A stretch of 64,000 bases of DNA from Aeromicrobium sp. PE09-221. GTDB lineage: Bacteria; Actinomycetota; Actinomycetes; Propionibacteriales; Nocardioidaceae. A program made the position numbers and the translations under genes. Below are positions 16,827 to 24,700 of the stretch, in pieces. Under the pieces are notes generated by a model. That model was given only the letters and a program-made list of their open reading frames with translations, did no database searches and was not told the origin of the DNA. Where the stretch lies: the NCBI RefSeq assembly GCF_002174305.1, contig NZ_MIJB01000018.1:1-64000 (forward strand). The letters run 5' to 3'. Position 1 is the first letter of the stretch. Each line of letters begins with the position of its first letter.

Positions 16827-19229
16827 TCAGTCGTTGAGATGCAGCAGTTCGTGGAGAACATTCGGATGGAGCGGGAGCGAGTCGATCCGGACCCCGCGGT
16901 GGTGCAAGGCGTCCTCGACCGCATTGGCGAAGGCGACCGGGAAGCTCATGCTCGCGCCCTCGCCGGCGCCCTTCGCGCCGAGCCGTGTCATCGGTGACGG
17001 GGTCTCGAGATGCGCCATCGTGAGGGGGAACATCGACTCCGCCGTGGTGGGGATCAGGTAGTCCATGAAGGTGGACACCGGCTGACCGGCGTCGGAGTAG
17101 GCCATCTCCTCGTACATGGCGCCGCCCAGGGCCTGCACCATGGCGCCGTGCACCTGTCCCTCGAACAAGGTCGGGTTCAGGATCGTCCCCGGATCGTGGA
17201 TGCTGACGACATCGTCGATCGTGATGTCGAGCGTCTCCGGATCGATCCGGACGCTGACAAGGTCGGCGACGAAGCCGTAGCAGAGCGAGGAGTTGACCTG
17301 GTCGGTGCGCGACGGCGCCTTCGCCTGCGGGGGAGTGAAGGCCACGTTGACCTCGAGCGTGGCCTCCTCGCCCTCGGGAAGGCGGCCCGGATCCCAATGG
17401 ATGAGGCCTGCCGCGTGTTTGAACAGCACGGACTTGTCGGGGTCGCCGATGACGCGGACGGTGCCCTGATGCAGCTCCAGGACGTCCTCGGTGGTGCCGA
17501 GGATCACCGCGGCGGCCTTCTTGATGCGGTGGGCGATCTCGCGCGAGGCGTCGACGAGGGCCGAGGTGAGCAGCGGGGAGAACCGCGAGGAGTAGCTGCC
17601 CGAGGTGATCGTCCACGCGGTGGTCGCGGTGTCCATCTCGACGGTGGGGACCACCTGACCCTCGGGCAGGTCCAGCTCCTTGGCGACCACTTGTCGTGCG
17701 ACGGTGGCGTGGCCTTGGCCCTGAGGCACGGTGCCGAGGGTGATGCCGACGATGCCCTGGGGGTCGACGCTGAGGTGTACGTGCTCGGTGGAGCCGGACT
17801 TCCCGCGACCTGGGGGCCGGTTCTCGGCGGGTGTCGCGAGGCCCACGTAGCCGATATTGGTTCCCGAGGGCTCGACGATGAGGGCGACACCGGTTCCGAC
17901 CAGCTCGCCACGGGATCGCGCCTCCTCCTGCCGCGCGAGGAGGGCACGATAGTCGGACCGTTCCTCCAGCAGCTCGACCGCGCGCTGGTAGTCGCCGGAG
18001 TCGTAGATGCCACCGGTCGGTGTGGCATAGGGAAAGGCATCGGCGTGGATCAGGTTGCGCTTGCGGAAGTCCAGCCGGTCCATGTCCATGGTGCGCGCCG
18101 CGGCGTCCATGATCCGTTCCAGCGCGAAGTAGAGCTGTTGCCCGCCGAATCCCCGGTTCAGGCCCGTAGGGCACTTATTGGTGACCACGGCGCGGGAGCG
18201 GAGCCGGACGGTGTCGATGCGATAGGCGCCGGTCATGTTGCCGAAGCAGCGGTAGAGCGTCGCCGGCTCCGGGGGACGCAGATAGGCGCCGACGTTCTCG
18301 ACGAAGTCGATGTCGATCGCCTCGATGATCCCGTCCGCGTCGACGGCGGCGCGAACCTTCATGTGCCGGTCCGATCCCGCCGAGCTGGACAGCAGGTGCT
18401 CCGAGCGGTCCTCGGACCACCGCACCGGGCGCTGGGCGTGACGCGATGCGAGCGCCATGAGGGCCATATAGGGATAGATCCCGGACTTGATGCCGAAGGA
18501 TCCTCCGTTGTCGGCCGGCACGTGGAGCCGCAATTGGGAGGTGGTGACGCCGAGAGCGCCACACAGGACCGGGATCATGGAGAAGGGGCCGTGGAAGTTG
18601 GACCAGATCTCGACCTCGGGCCGCTCCGGGTCGTCGATCCAGGTGGCCACGACGCTGTAGCACTCCATCGGGGTGGAGGAGTACCGCGGGAAGTAGTAGT
18701 CGCCCTCCACGATGTGCTCGGCGGCGGCGAAGGCATCGTCCACCTCGCCGAAGACGAAGGTGCGGTCGCTGGCCACATTGGTGCCGGCACCCTCGTGCAG
18801 CAGGGGTGCGTCGGGCGCGGTGGCCTCGAGCGCGTCGACCACGACGGGTTCCAGGTCGTAGCCGATGTCCACCAGTTCGGCGGCGTCCTCGGCCGTATAG
18901 CGATCGGTGGCGACGACGACCGCCACCGGCTCTCCCACGTAGCGCACCTTGTCGGTGCCGGTGGGGTAGTAGTCCATCGGCGCTCGCAGCGAGAGCGGGA
19001 AGGGGCTCAAGGCCTCGGCGACCTCCTCCGGCCCGATCACGGCCGCGACACCCGGGTGCTCGCGAGCGCGGGTGAGATCGACCGAGGTGATGTAGGCGTG
19101 AGCGTGCGGACTGCGGACCACGGCCGCCACCAGCGTGCCCGGCAAGGGGTCCAGATCGTCGAGGAACGCGCCCTTGCCGGTGACGAGTCGGGCATCCTCG
19201 AGCCTGGCCATCGTGCTCACGGGGTTCAT
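16827..19229 (-). CDS. Molybdopterin-binding large subunit of molybdenum hydroxylase (CoxL-like)
   Basis: An 800-residue catalytic subunit of the xanthine-oxidase family. The substrate/Mo loop NKCPTGLNRGFGGQQ and the C-terminal GAKGAGEGASMSFP, whose glutamate is the catalytic base, are present. The CO-dehydrogenase loop with its Cys-Ser-Phe-Arg signature is absent, so true CO oxidation is unlikely. Hydroxylation or dehydroxylation of an organic or CoA-bound substrate is more plausible. It is the first gene of a six-gene operon (large subunit, hydratase, FAD subunit, FeS-CoxG, ligase, BenE), divergent from a padR gene and facing its operator. Confidence 0.92.
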   Translation of the reverse strand: MNPVSTMARLEDARLVTGKGAFLDDLDPLPGTLVAAVVRSPHAHAYITSVDLTRAREHPGVAAVIGPEEVAEALSPFPLSLRAPMDYYPTGTDKVRYVGEPVAVVVATDRYTAEDAAELVDIGYDLEPVVVDALEATAPDAPLLHEGAGTNVASDRTFVFGEVDDAFAAAEHIVEGDYYFPRYSSTPMECYSVVATWIDDPERPEVEIWSNFHGPFSMIPVLCGALGVTTSQLRLHVPADNGGSFGIKSGIYPYMALMALASRHAQRPVRWSEDRSEHLLSSSAGSDRHMKVRAAVDADGIIEAIDIDFVENVGAYLRPPEPATLYRCFGNMTGAYRIDTVRLRSRAVVTNKCPTGLNRGFGGQQLYFALERIMDAAARTMDMDRLDFRKRNLIHADAFPYATPTGGIYDSGDYQRAVELLEERSDYRALLARQEEARSRGELVGTGVALIVEPSGTNIGYVGLATPAENRPPGRGKSGSTEHVHLSVDPQGIVGITLGTVPQGQGHATVARQVVAKELDLPEGQVVPTVEMDTATTAWTITSGSYSSRFSPLLTSALVDASREIAHRIKKAAAVILGTTEDVLELHQGTVRVIGDPDKSVLFKHAAGLIHWDPGRLPEGEEATLEVNVAFTPPQAKAPSRTDQVNSSLCYGFVADLVSVRIDPETLDITIDDVVSIHDPGTILNPTLFEGQVHGAMVQALGGAMYEEMAYSDAGQPVSTFMDYLIPTTAESMFPLTMAHLETPSPMTRLGAKGAGEGASMSFPVAFANAVEDALHHRGVRIDSLPLHPNVLHELLHLND

Positions 19230-19244
19230 GCACCATCCTTCATC

Positions 19245-19285
19245 GTCTTGTTCACACCGTCTGAAACATACGGTGTGAACAAGAC
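19245..19285. promoter_or_regulatory. 16-bp inverted repeat, likely PadR operator
   Basis: GTCTTGTTCACACCGT (19245-19260) and its exact complement ACGGTGTGAACAAGAC (19270-19285) flank a 9-nt spacer (CTGAAACAT). It fills the space between the divergent hydroxylase operon and padR, so one regulator could control both. Arms this long are stronger than the usual ATGT-N8-ACAT PadR site. Confidence 0.75.
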
Positions 19286-19305
19286 CGTAGGCCTAGGATG
19301 ATGGC

Positions 19306-19851
19306 ATGTCAACCGAACGCCTCAGTGCCACCTCGTTCGTGGTCCTGGGCTTGATCGCGTTACGCGGACCGTCCACGTCGTACGACCTGAAGCGGGCCAC
19401 GGGGCACTCGATCGGCTATTTCTGGCCATTTCCGCATGCCCAGCTCTATTCGGAACCGCGGCGCCTGGTCGAGGCGGGCCTGTTGACCGTGCAGGAGGAA
19501 GCCGACGGCCGCCGGCGACGCACCTTCTCGATCACCGCCGAGGGGCGCGAGGCCTTGGCCGAGTGGCTCGATCAGCCCATCACGGAGCCCATGCAGATCC
19601 GCGATGTCGCCGAGCTCAAGCTGTTCTTCAGCGAACTGCTGAGTCTTGATACCAAGCGCCGTATGGCGCGCGATCAGATCCGTCAGCACACCGAGCGGCT
19701 GGAGGAGTACCGCGCGATCCAGAAGCGTTTCGGCGGACGCGAGGACGTGGCTCCCCGCCTGGTGCCGCTAGACCTCGGTATCGCCATGACGGAGGCGGCG
19801 CTGGCGTTCTGGGACGAGTTCGCGGAGCGGCTGGACGCCGAAGGGGAATGA
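19306..19851 (+). CDS. PadR family transcriptional regulator
   Basis: A 181-residue PadR protein. The N-terminal winged helix covers about residues 8-85: VLGLIALRGPSTSYDLKRAT, then QLYSEPRRLVEAGLLTVQEE and RRRTFSITAEGREAL. A helical dimerisation domain follows (PADR_C, about residues 95-175). PadR repressors typically respond to phenolic or other aromatic acids. Being divergent from the BenE/ligase/hydroxylase operon across a 16-bp inverted repeat, it most likely represses that operon and itself until the substrate or its CoA ester binds. Confidence 0.93.
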   Translation: MSTERLSATSFVVLGLIALRGPSTSYDLKRATGHSIGYFWPFPHAQLYSEPRRLVEAGLLTVQEEADGRRRRTFSITAEGREALAEWLDQPITEPMQIRDVAELKLFFSELLSLDTKRRMARDQIRQHTERLEEYRAIQKRFGGREDVAPRLVPLDLGIAMTEAALAFWDEFAERLDAEGE

Positions 19852-19865
19852 CCGCCAGCCAAGGC

Positions 19866-20567
19866 TCAGCCGCGGCGGCGGAGCCAGCGGGTGAGCAGGA
19901 CGTCCTCGGCCTCCAATAGATGACCGAGTGTCAGCGATCTTCCGGCGAAATGGTCGGAGTGCGCTATACGAGGCCCGTGACCGGCTGCGAGCACCGGGGC
20001 GATCGTCAGACACAGCTCGTCGATGAGGTCCTCGTCCGCGAGTGCCCCGTGCAGCGAAGGCCCGCCTTCGCAGAGCACGCGGCGCAGGCCGCGGTCGTCC
20101 AGTGCCTTCAGCGCGGTCGGCAGGTGGACCACCTCCTCGCCGGCGACCACGACCTCCGCCACCTCGGCCAGTTCCGAGCGGCGCTCCGGGGGTGACGCGG
20201 CGGAGGTGATGACAATCTGCCCGGGTGCGATGAGAGCCTCGGGCAGGTCGAGACTTCGGCTCACGACCGCGATCGGCGGCACGGGGTCGAGGCCGAGCTC
20301 TGCCCTGAGCTCCGCATGCACCTCGTCGGGCTTGACCGGCTCGTAGCCTTCCGCCCGCACCGTCCCGGCAGCCACCAGGATGACATCGCACAGCGATCGC
20401 AGGAGGGCGAAGACGGTGGCATCAGGGTCCCCGCCGAGAGCGCCGGACACTCCGTCCTCGGTGGTGGCCGAGCCATCGACCGAGGAGGCGAAGTTCATCC
20501 GGACCCAGGGACGGTCCAGGCCTTCGGGATAGGCGTAGCGGCGTGCCAGATCGACCGTGTCGAGCAT
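19866..20567 (-). CDS. Pyrimidine reductase family (RibD C-terminal domain) protein
   Basis: A 233-residue stand-alone RibD_C/DHFR-like reductase. MNFASSVDGSATTEDG, VILVAAGTVRAEGY and VLCEGGPSLHGALADEDLID match the NADPH-dependent reductase of riboflavin biosynthesis. It lacks the RibD deaminase domain, and no other riboflavin gene is nearby. It may therefore act on a related pyrimidine or a different substrate. It is convergent with padR, 14 nt apart. Confidence 0.85.
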   Translation of the reverse strand: MLDTVDLARRYAYPEGLDRPWVRMNFASSVDGSATTEDGVSGALGGDPDATVFALLRSLCDVILVAAGTVRAEGYEPVKPDEVHAELRAELGLDPVPPIAVVSRSLDLPEALIAPGQIVITSAASPPERRSELAEVAEVVVAGEEVVHLPTALKALDDRGLRRVLCEGGPSLHGALADEDLIDELCLTIAPVLAAGHGPRIAHSDHFAGRSLTLGHLLEAEDVLLTRWLRRRG

Positions 20568-20730
20568 GAGGACAGCCTAGAAGCGCGCCCCGCCGTCCGC
20601 AGCGGTGCCTGGTCAACGTGGCCTCCCGGGTGGCGGTAGCTGGTCAACGTTATCGGGCGTCGGTCGGGTTGATGGAGTACCGCTAGGGGAGGCGAGAGGT
20701 TGCTGGGGTACCGCCGTCGAAGGCGTGGGA

Positions 20731-21762
20731 TCAGCGGCGACGCAGGAACCAGACGAAGACTGGCGCGCCCGCCAGGATGATGAGCAGCCGCACCAGCTGC
20801 GCCGCCGTCACGAAGGTGAGATCGCCGCCGGTCGTGGTGGCGATGGCGAGCACGGCGGAGAAGCCACCCGGGGTGGTCGCGAGATAGCCGTCCAGAGAAT
20901 TCAGCCCGGTCATCTGGGCGAGCCATGCGCCCATCGCCGCGCACATGGTCATGACGATGACGATGTTCAGCAGCGCGAGCGGCAACAGCGATCGGATCGT
21001 CGCCAAGGCCGCACGGGTGAACCGCAGGCCCACCGAGAGTCCGATCAAGACGAAGGCCGCCTGCTGGAGCACCTGCGGCACGCCCACGGTGCCGAACCAG
21101 CCGTGTGTGACCGCGGCGACGATCATCGGCCCGAAGACTCCTCCCGCGGGCAGCCGGGCGAACCGTCCCAGCAGCAACCCCACCGCGACGCTGACGGCGG
21201 TGAAGGCGAGGGCCGGCACGAGGTGCTCGGTGCTGGGGGTCCGGGCCGAGGTTCCCGCGCCCGACGGGTGGAAGACGAGGTTCACGATGAACGGCAGCGA
21301 TGCCACGATGATGACGACCCGCAGGTACTGCAGGACGGTCACCACCCGGTCATCGGCGCCCAGATCCCGCGACATGACGGTCAGACCCGAGGCACCGCCG
21401 GGAACAGAGGAGAAGATCGCCGTCTCGGGGGTGATGGTGCCGCGGGCGCTCAGCATGAGTCCGAGGAGGACGCTGCCGATGATCGTGGCTAGGCTCACGA
21501 GCAGGACGATCGGCCAGTCGCCGCCGATGCTGCGGAGGGTGTCGAGGTCGATGCTGGCGCCGATAGAGGCCCCGAGGAGCGCCTGCCCCAGCAGGTAGAG
21601 CGGCTCGGGGAATCGCAGGTCCTGGCGCAGGAGGAGCGAGAAGACGAGAGCGCCGCCGAGGGCGCCGATCAGCATGGCGGCCGAGACGTGCAGGAGTTCC
21701 AGGATGCCGATGAGCGCCGCGACGATCGCCGCGAGCAGCAGCACCCTCCCGACACGTCTCAC
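20731..21762 (-). CDS. AbrB family membrane protein
   Basis: A 343-residue integral membrane protein with about ten hydrophobic helices in two similar halves: LIGALGGALVFSLLL in the first, and VFGPMIVAAVTHGW with LATTPGGFSAVLAIA in the second. It matches the AbrB/ammonia-monooxygenase-like family (unrelated to the AbrB transcription factor). Transport function is unknown. It is a single gene on the minus strand between the RibD-like reductase and the sulphur operon. Confidence 0.8.
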   Translation of the reverse strand: MRRVGRVLLLAAIVAALIGILELLHVSAAMLIGALGGALVFSLLLRQDLRFPEPLYLLGQALLGASIGASIDLDTLRSIGGDWPIVLLVSLATIIGSVLLGLMLSARGTITPETAIFSSVPGGASGLTVMSRDLGADDRVVTVLQYLRVVIIVASLPFIVNLVFHPSGAGTSARTPSTEHLVPALAFTAVSVAVGLLLGRFARLPAGGVFGPMIVAAVTHGWFGTVGVPQVLQQAAFVLIGLSVGLRFTRAALATIRSLLPLALLNIVIVMTMCAAMGAWLAQMTGLNSLDGYLATTPGGFSAVLAIATTTGGDLTFVTAAQLVRLLIILAGAPVFVWFLRRR

Positions 21763-21832
21763 TCGGTGAAACTAACGAACCCGTCGTACCAGGGCACAGG
21801 TGCCCCGGTACGACGGGCTCGCCGGGTGATGC

Positions 21833-22591
21833 TTAGGCGAACATGGCCTCCAGCGGGACCAACTCCACAGCGCCGACGGCGTAGCGGGCCAGGAGGACCT
21901 GAGCGATCTCCTGCTCGGCCCCGAGCGGCTCCGCGACCGCGACGGCTCCGGCCTCGGTGGCCAGCTCCGCGACGCGATCGGGCAGGACGCCCGGCGCGAG
22001 GAACAGCATGCCGACCGCGATGTGCCGGCGTCCGTCCGCACGGTGCTGGCGCACGGCCTCACCCGCGGCGGGCGGCACGCTCGACGCGAAGGCGGCGATC
22101 GTCGGGAGCCGGTGATGGGCGCCCCACGCGCGCGCCGCGCGAGAGATCATCGCATTCGCGAGCGGATCGGAGGAGCCGGCGCCGGCCAGGACGAGCGCGT
22201 CGAGCTCGCGGACCCGGTTCTTCCGCAGCGACTCGCGCAGCCGCCGGTCCAGCACATGGAAGAAGGCCGACTCGATGCCGAGCACCTTCGTGACATGGAT
22301 GGACAGTCCGCTGTGGCGATCGGTGGCCGCCTGCGCGGCCTGGGGCACGTCGACCTTGGCGTGATAGGCCTCGGTCAACAACAGCGGCACCACGACGATC
22401 TCCGAGTACCCCTCGGCGACGAGTCCGTCGACGACCTCGTCGAAACCGGGCTCGCACAGGTCGAGAAAGGCTGTCTCGATCCGGAGATCGGGGCGCATGC
22501 AGCGGGCGAGCTCCGTCAGGGCATTGATAGTGGCGGCCGATCGGGGATCGCGGCTGCCGTGGGCAAGAGCAACGAGTGCTGGTGCGGTCAT
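21833..22591 (-). CDS. Sirohydrochlorin ferrochelatase-like protein (CbiX/SirB)
   Basis: A 252-residue CbiX/SirB-type chelatase that inserts iron (or cobalt) into sirohydrochlorin to make sirohaem. ALVALAHGSRDPRSAATI carries the catalytic histidine, and YSEIVVVPLLLTEAYHAKVD is the second conserved block. A second chelatase-like half follows. The start ATG overlaps the stop of the preceding 59-residue gene (ATGA). It lies in one operon with the sirohaem-dependent sulphite reductase, which needs the sirohaem cofactor. Confidence 0.9.
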   Translation of the reverse strand: MTAPALVALAHGSRDPRSAATINALTELARCMRPDLRIETAFLDLCEPGFDEVVDGLVAEGYSEIVVVPLLLTEAYHAKVDVPQAAQAATDRHSGLSIHVTKVLGIESAFFHVLDRRLRESLRKNRVRELDALVLAGAGSSDPLANAMISRAARAWGAHHRLPTIAAFASSVPPAAGEAVRQHRADGRRHIAVGMLFLAPGVLPDRVAELATEAGAVAVAEPLGAEQEIAQVLLARYAVGAVELVPLEAMFA

Positions 22592-22767
22592 GCTTCCCTC
22601 CTTCCGGGATGGGTGGTGATGGTGGATGGATTGAGTTGTCCGATGAACTTCAGGCTGAAGGCGCGCAGACAGCTGCGACACTCCCAGGCCCCGTGGGTCT
22701 CGCCGTGCGGACGCAGATCCTCGTCGGCGCAGTACGGGCAGTGGTACGGCATGGCCCTCGTGGTCAT
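22588..22767 (-). CDS. Small zinc-ribbon protein of the sulphite-reductase operon
   Basis: A 59-residue protein whose start overlaps the sulphite reductase stop (ATGA) and whose stop overlaps the chelatase start (ATGA). AGGAG lies 8 nt upstream of the ATG. It carries two CxxC pairs, C10/C13 in YHCPYCADED and C30/C33 in WECRSCLRAFSLK, predicting one zinc ribbon. Similar tiny proteins occur beside sulphite reductase genes in other actinobacteria. Its role is unknown; metal or iron-sulphur delivery or a regulatory function are guesses. Confidence 0.85.
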   Translation of the reverse strand: MTTRAMPYHCPYCADEDLRPHGETHGAWECRSCLRAFSLKFIGQLNPSTITTHPGRREA

Positions 22768-24449
22768 CGCAAGAGCTCCTCATCTGCTCGGGCGACCCAG
22801 CCGGCGAAGGTCTCATCGCCGTCGCGTTGCTCCAGATAGGTGCGCGCGAGCTTCTCGACATAGTCCGGGAGCTGGTCGGCGGTGACCTTGTGGGCCCGCA
22901 GCTTGCGACCGAAGCCCGCGTCGAGTCCGAGCGCTCCACCCAGGTGGACCTGGAAGCCCTCGACCTGCTGGCCGTTCTCGTCGACGACGAGCTGACCCTT
23001 CAGGCCGATATCGGCGGTCTGGATGCGAGCGCAGGAGTTGGGGCAACCGTTGACATTGACCGTGATCGGGCTGTCGAGCTCCGGGACGCGGTCCTCGAGC
23101 TCGGTGACCAGTTCGGCGGCGCGCTGCTTGGTCTCGACGATCGCGAGCTTGCAGTATTCGATGCCGGTGCACGCCATCGTGTTGCGCCGCCACTGCGAGG
23201 GGCGTGCCCGCATGCCGAGCTCGTCGAGGGCCGCCACGAGGGACTCGACACGGTCCTCCTCGACATCGAGCACGAGCAGCTTCTGCATCGGCGTCGTCGC
23301 GAGGCGGTCCGAGCCGTGGGCCTCGGCGACATCGGCGATCTGTCGCAGCAGCGTGCCCGACACGCGGCCCACGCTCGGCGCGGCGCCGACGTAGTAGCGT
23401 CCGTCCTTCTGCTGGTGGACGCCGACGTGATCGGACGGGGTGGTGGGGGCGCCCGGATCGTCGAGATCGATGAGCTCGCGCTTCAGGTACTCGTCCTGCA
23501 GCACCTCACGGAACTTCTCGATGCCCCAGTCGGCCACGAGGAACTTCAGCCGGGCGCGCGAGCGCAGGCGGCGGTAACCGTAGTCGCGGAAGATGCTGGT
23601 GACGCCCTCCCACACCTCGGGGACCTCGTCGAGCGGGACCCAGACGCCGAGCCGCTTGGCGAGCATCGGATTGGTTGAGAGACCGCCGCCCACCCAGAGG
23701 TCGAAGCCGGGCCCGTGTTCGGGGTGCACGGCGCCGATGAAGGCGATGTCGTTGATTTGGGGGACGACATCGTGGCCGGGGTGGCCGCTGATCGCCGACT
23801 TGAACTTGCGGGGGAGGTTCGAGAAGGCCTGGTCGCCGATGTAGCGGCTCTCGATCGCGTCGATCGCGGGCCGGCCGTCGATGATCTCGTCGGCGGCGAC
23901 GCCCGCGACGGGGCTGCCGAGGATGACCCGGGGGCAATCGCCGCAGGCCTCCTGCGTGGAGAGCCCGACGGCCTCCAGTTCCTGCCAGATCGTCGGGACG
24001 TCGCGGACGTCGATCCAGTGGAACTGGATGTTCTGGCGATCCGTGAGGTCCGCGGTGTCGCGGGCGTAGCGCGTCGACAGGTCGGCGATCGTGCGCAACT
24101 GGGCGACGGTGAGCTGACCGCCGTCGATGCGCACGCGGAGCATGAAGTAGCGGTCATCGAGCTGCTCGGGCTCGAGGGTCGCGGTCTTGCCGCCGTCGAT
24201 GCCGGGCTTGCGCTGGGTGTAGAGGCCCCACCAGCGGAAGCGTCCGCGCAGGTCGCCCGGGTCGATGGAGTCGAAGCCGCGGTGTGCGTAGATGTTCTCG
24301 ATGCGAGCACGGACATTGAGCGGGTTGTCGTCCTTCTTGGACTGCTCGTTGGCGTTCAGGGGCTCGCGGTAGCCGAGCGCCCACTGTCCCTCGCCACGCT
24401 TGCGGCGCGGCGTGCGGGGGCGGGTGTCGGTGCCGGATGCAGATGCCAT
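22764..24449 (-). CDS. sir: Assimilatory sulphite (nitrite-type) reductase, ferredoxin-dependent
   Basis: A 561-residue sirohaem/[4Fe-4S] reductase converting sulphite to sulphide with six electrons. Both ferredoxin-like halves are present, as are the cluster cysteines MACTGIEYCKLA and VNGCPNSCARIQ. The local CbiX chelatase and the cysteine-type leader peptide upstream favour sulphite over nitrite as substrate. The N terminus is basic and lysine-rich (RPRTPRRKRGEGQW) without a signal peptide. The operon order is leader peptide, reductase, zinc ribbon, chelatase. No cysH, cysD or cysN lies in the window. Confidence 0.93.
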   Translation of the reverse strand: MASASGTDTRPRTPRRKRGEGQWALGYREPLNANEQSKKDDNPLNVRARIENIYAHRGFDSIDPGDLRGRFRWWGLYTQRKPGIDGGKTATLEPEQLDDRYFMLRVRIDGGQLTVAQLRTIADLSTRYARDTADLTDRQNIQFHWIDVRDVPTIWQELEAVGLSTQEACGDCPRVILGSPVAGVAADEIIDGRPAIDAIESRYIGDQAFSNLPRKFKSAISGHPGHDVVPQINDIAFIGAVHPEHGPGFDLWVGGGLSTNPMLAKRLGVWVPLDEVPEVWEGVTSIFRDYGYRRLRSRARLKFLVADWGIEKFREVLQDEYLKRELIDLDDPGAPTTPSDHVGVHQQKDGRYYVGAAPSVGRVSGTLLRQIADVAEAHGSDRLATTPMQKLLVLDVEEDRVESLVAALDELGMRARPSQWRRNTMACTGIEYCKLAIVETKQRAAELVTELEDRVPELDSPITVNVNGCPNSCARIQTADIGLKGQLVVDENGQQVEGFQVHLGGALGLDAGFGRKLRAHKVTADQLPDYVEKLARTYLEQRDGDETFAGWVARADEELLR

Positions 24450-24532
24450 GAGTCTCTTTCGGGACAGGAGCGCACGGCAGGGCTCAGACGCGGGGAGATG
24501 CCGCGCGACCGGTTTGCGGGGAGGCAGAAGGG

Positions 24533-24550
24533 GTCGCTGGATTCAGCGAC
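24533..24550 (-). promoter_or_regulatory. Attenuator-like hairpin overlapping the leader-peptide stop
   Basis: GTCGCTG (24533-24539) pairs with CAGCGAC (24544-24550) around a four-base loop. On the transcribed strand the stem contains the last arginine codon, and the loop carries the leader stop. The structure lies about 90 nt upstream of the sulphite reductase ATG. There is no T-tract, so it may be an anti-ribosome-binding or Rho-type element rather than an intrinsic terminator. Confidence 0.5.
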
Positions 24551-24623
24551 ACATCATCGAACGCGCACGGCCGAGGTCCACGTGGAGGCGTTCCACGAGC
24601 CAGACGGTCTGTGCGGTGAGCAT
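24543..24623 (-). CDS. Cysteine-responsive leader peptide upstream of sulphite reductase
   Basis: A 26-codon reading frame begins at ATG and encodes a peptide containing ERLHVDLGRARSMMCR immediately before its stop. The R-x-HVDL-x-R-x-x-S-x-x-C-R pattern is the signature of short actinobacterial leader peptides found before sulphur-assimilation genes. The only cysteine is the penultimate codon. That TGT codon lies right at the foot of a 7-bp hairpin that also contains the stop codon. Ribosome stalling at the cysteine codon when cysteine is scarce would alter the hairpin, consistent with attenuation control of the downstream operon. Confidence 0.75.
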   Translation of the reverse strand: MLTAQTVWLVERLHVDLGRARSMMCR

Positions 24624-24700
24624 GGGACCAGTGTGTTGCCGCCGGGGGTCCGACACAAACTCGACTCTCACATTGTGGACACTATGTCCGAAGAATGAGA

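Noticed and set aside
10968-19229. The operon as a true aerobic CO dehydrogenase (coxMSL).
   Set aside because: The large subunit lacks the Cys-Ser-Phe-Arg active-site loop of form I CO dehydrogenase. The associated ligase, hydratase and BenE transporter also do not fit CO oxidation.
17010-19301. A 763-codon frame antisense to the molybdenum hydroxylase large subunit.
   Set aside because: It is a GC-skew shadow of a well-supported gene and crosses the padR operator.
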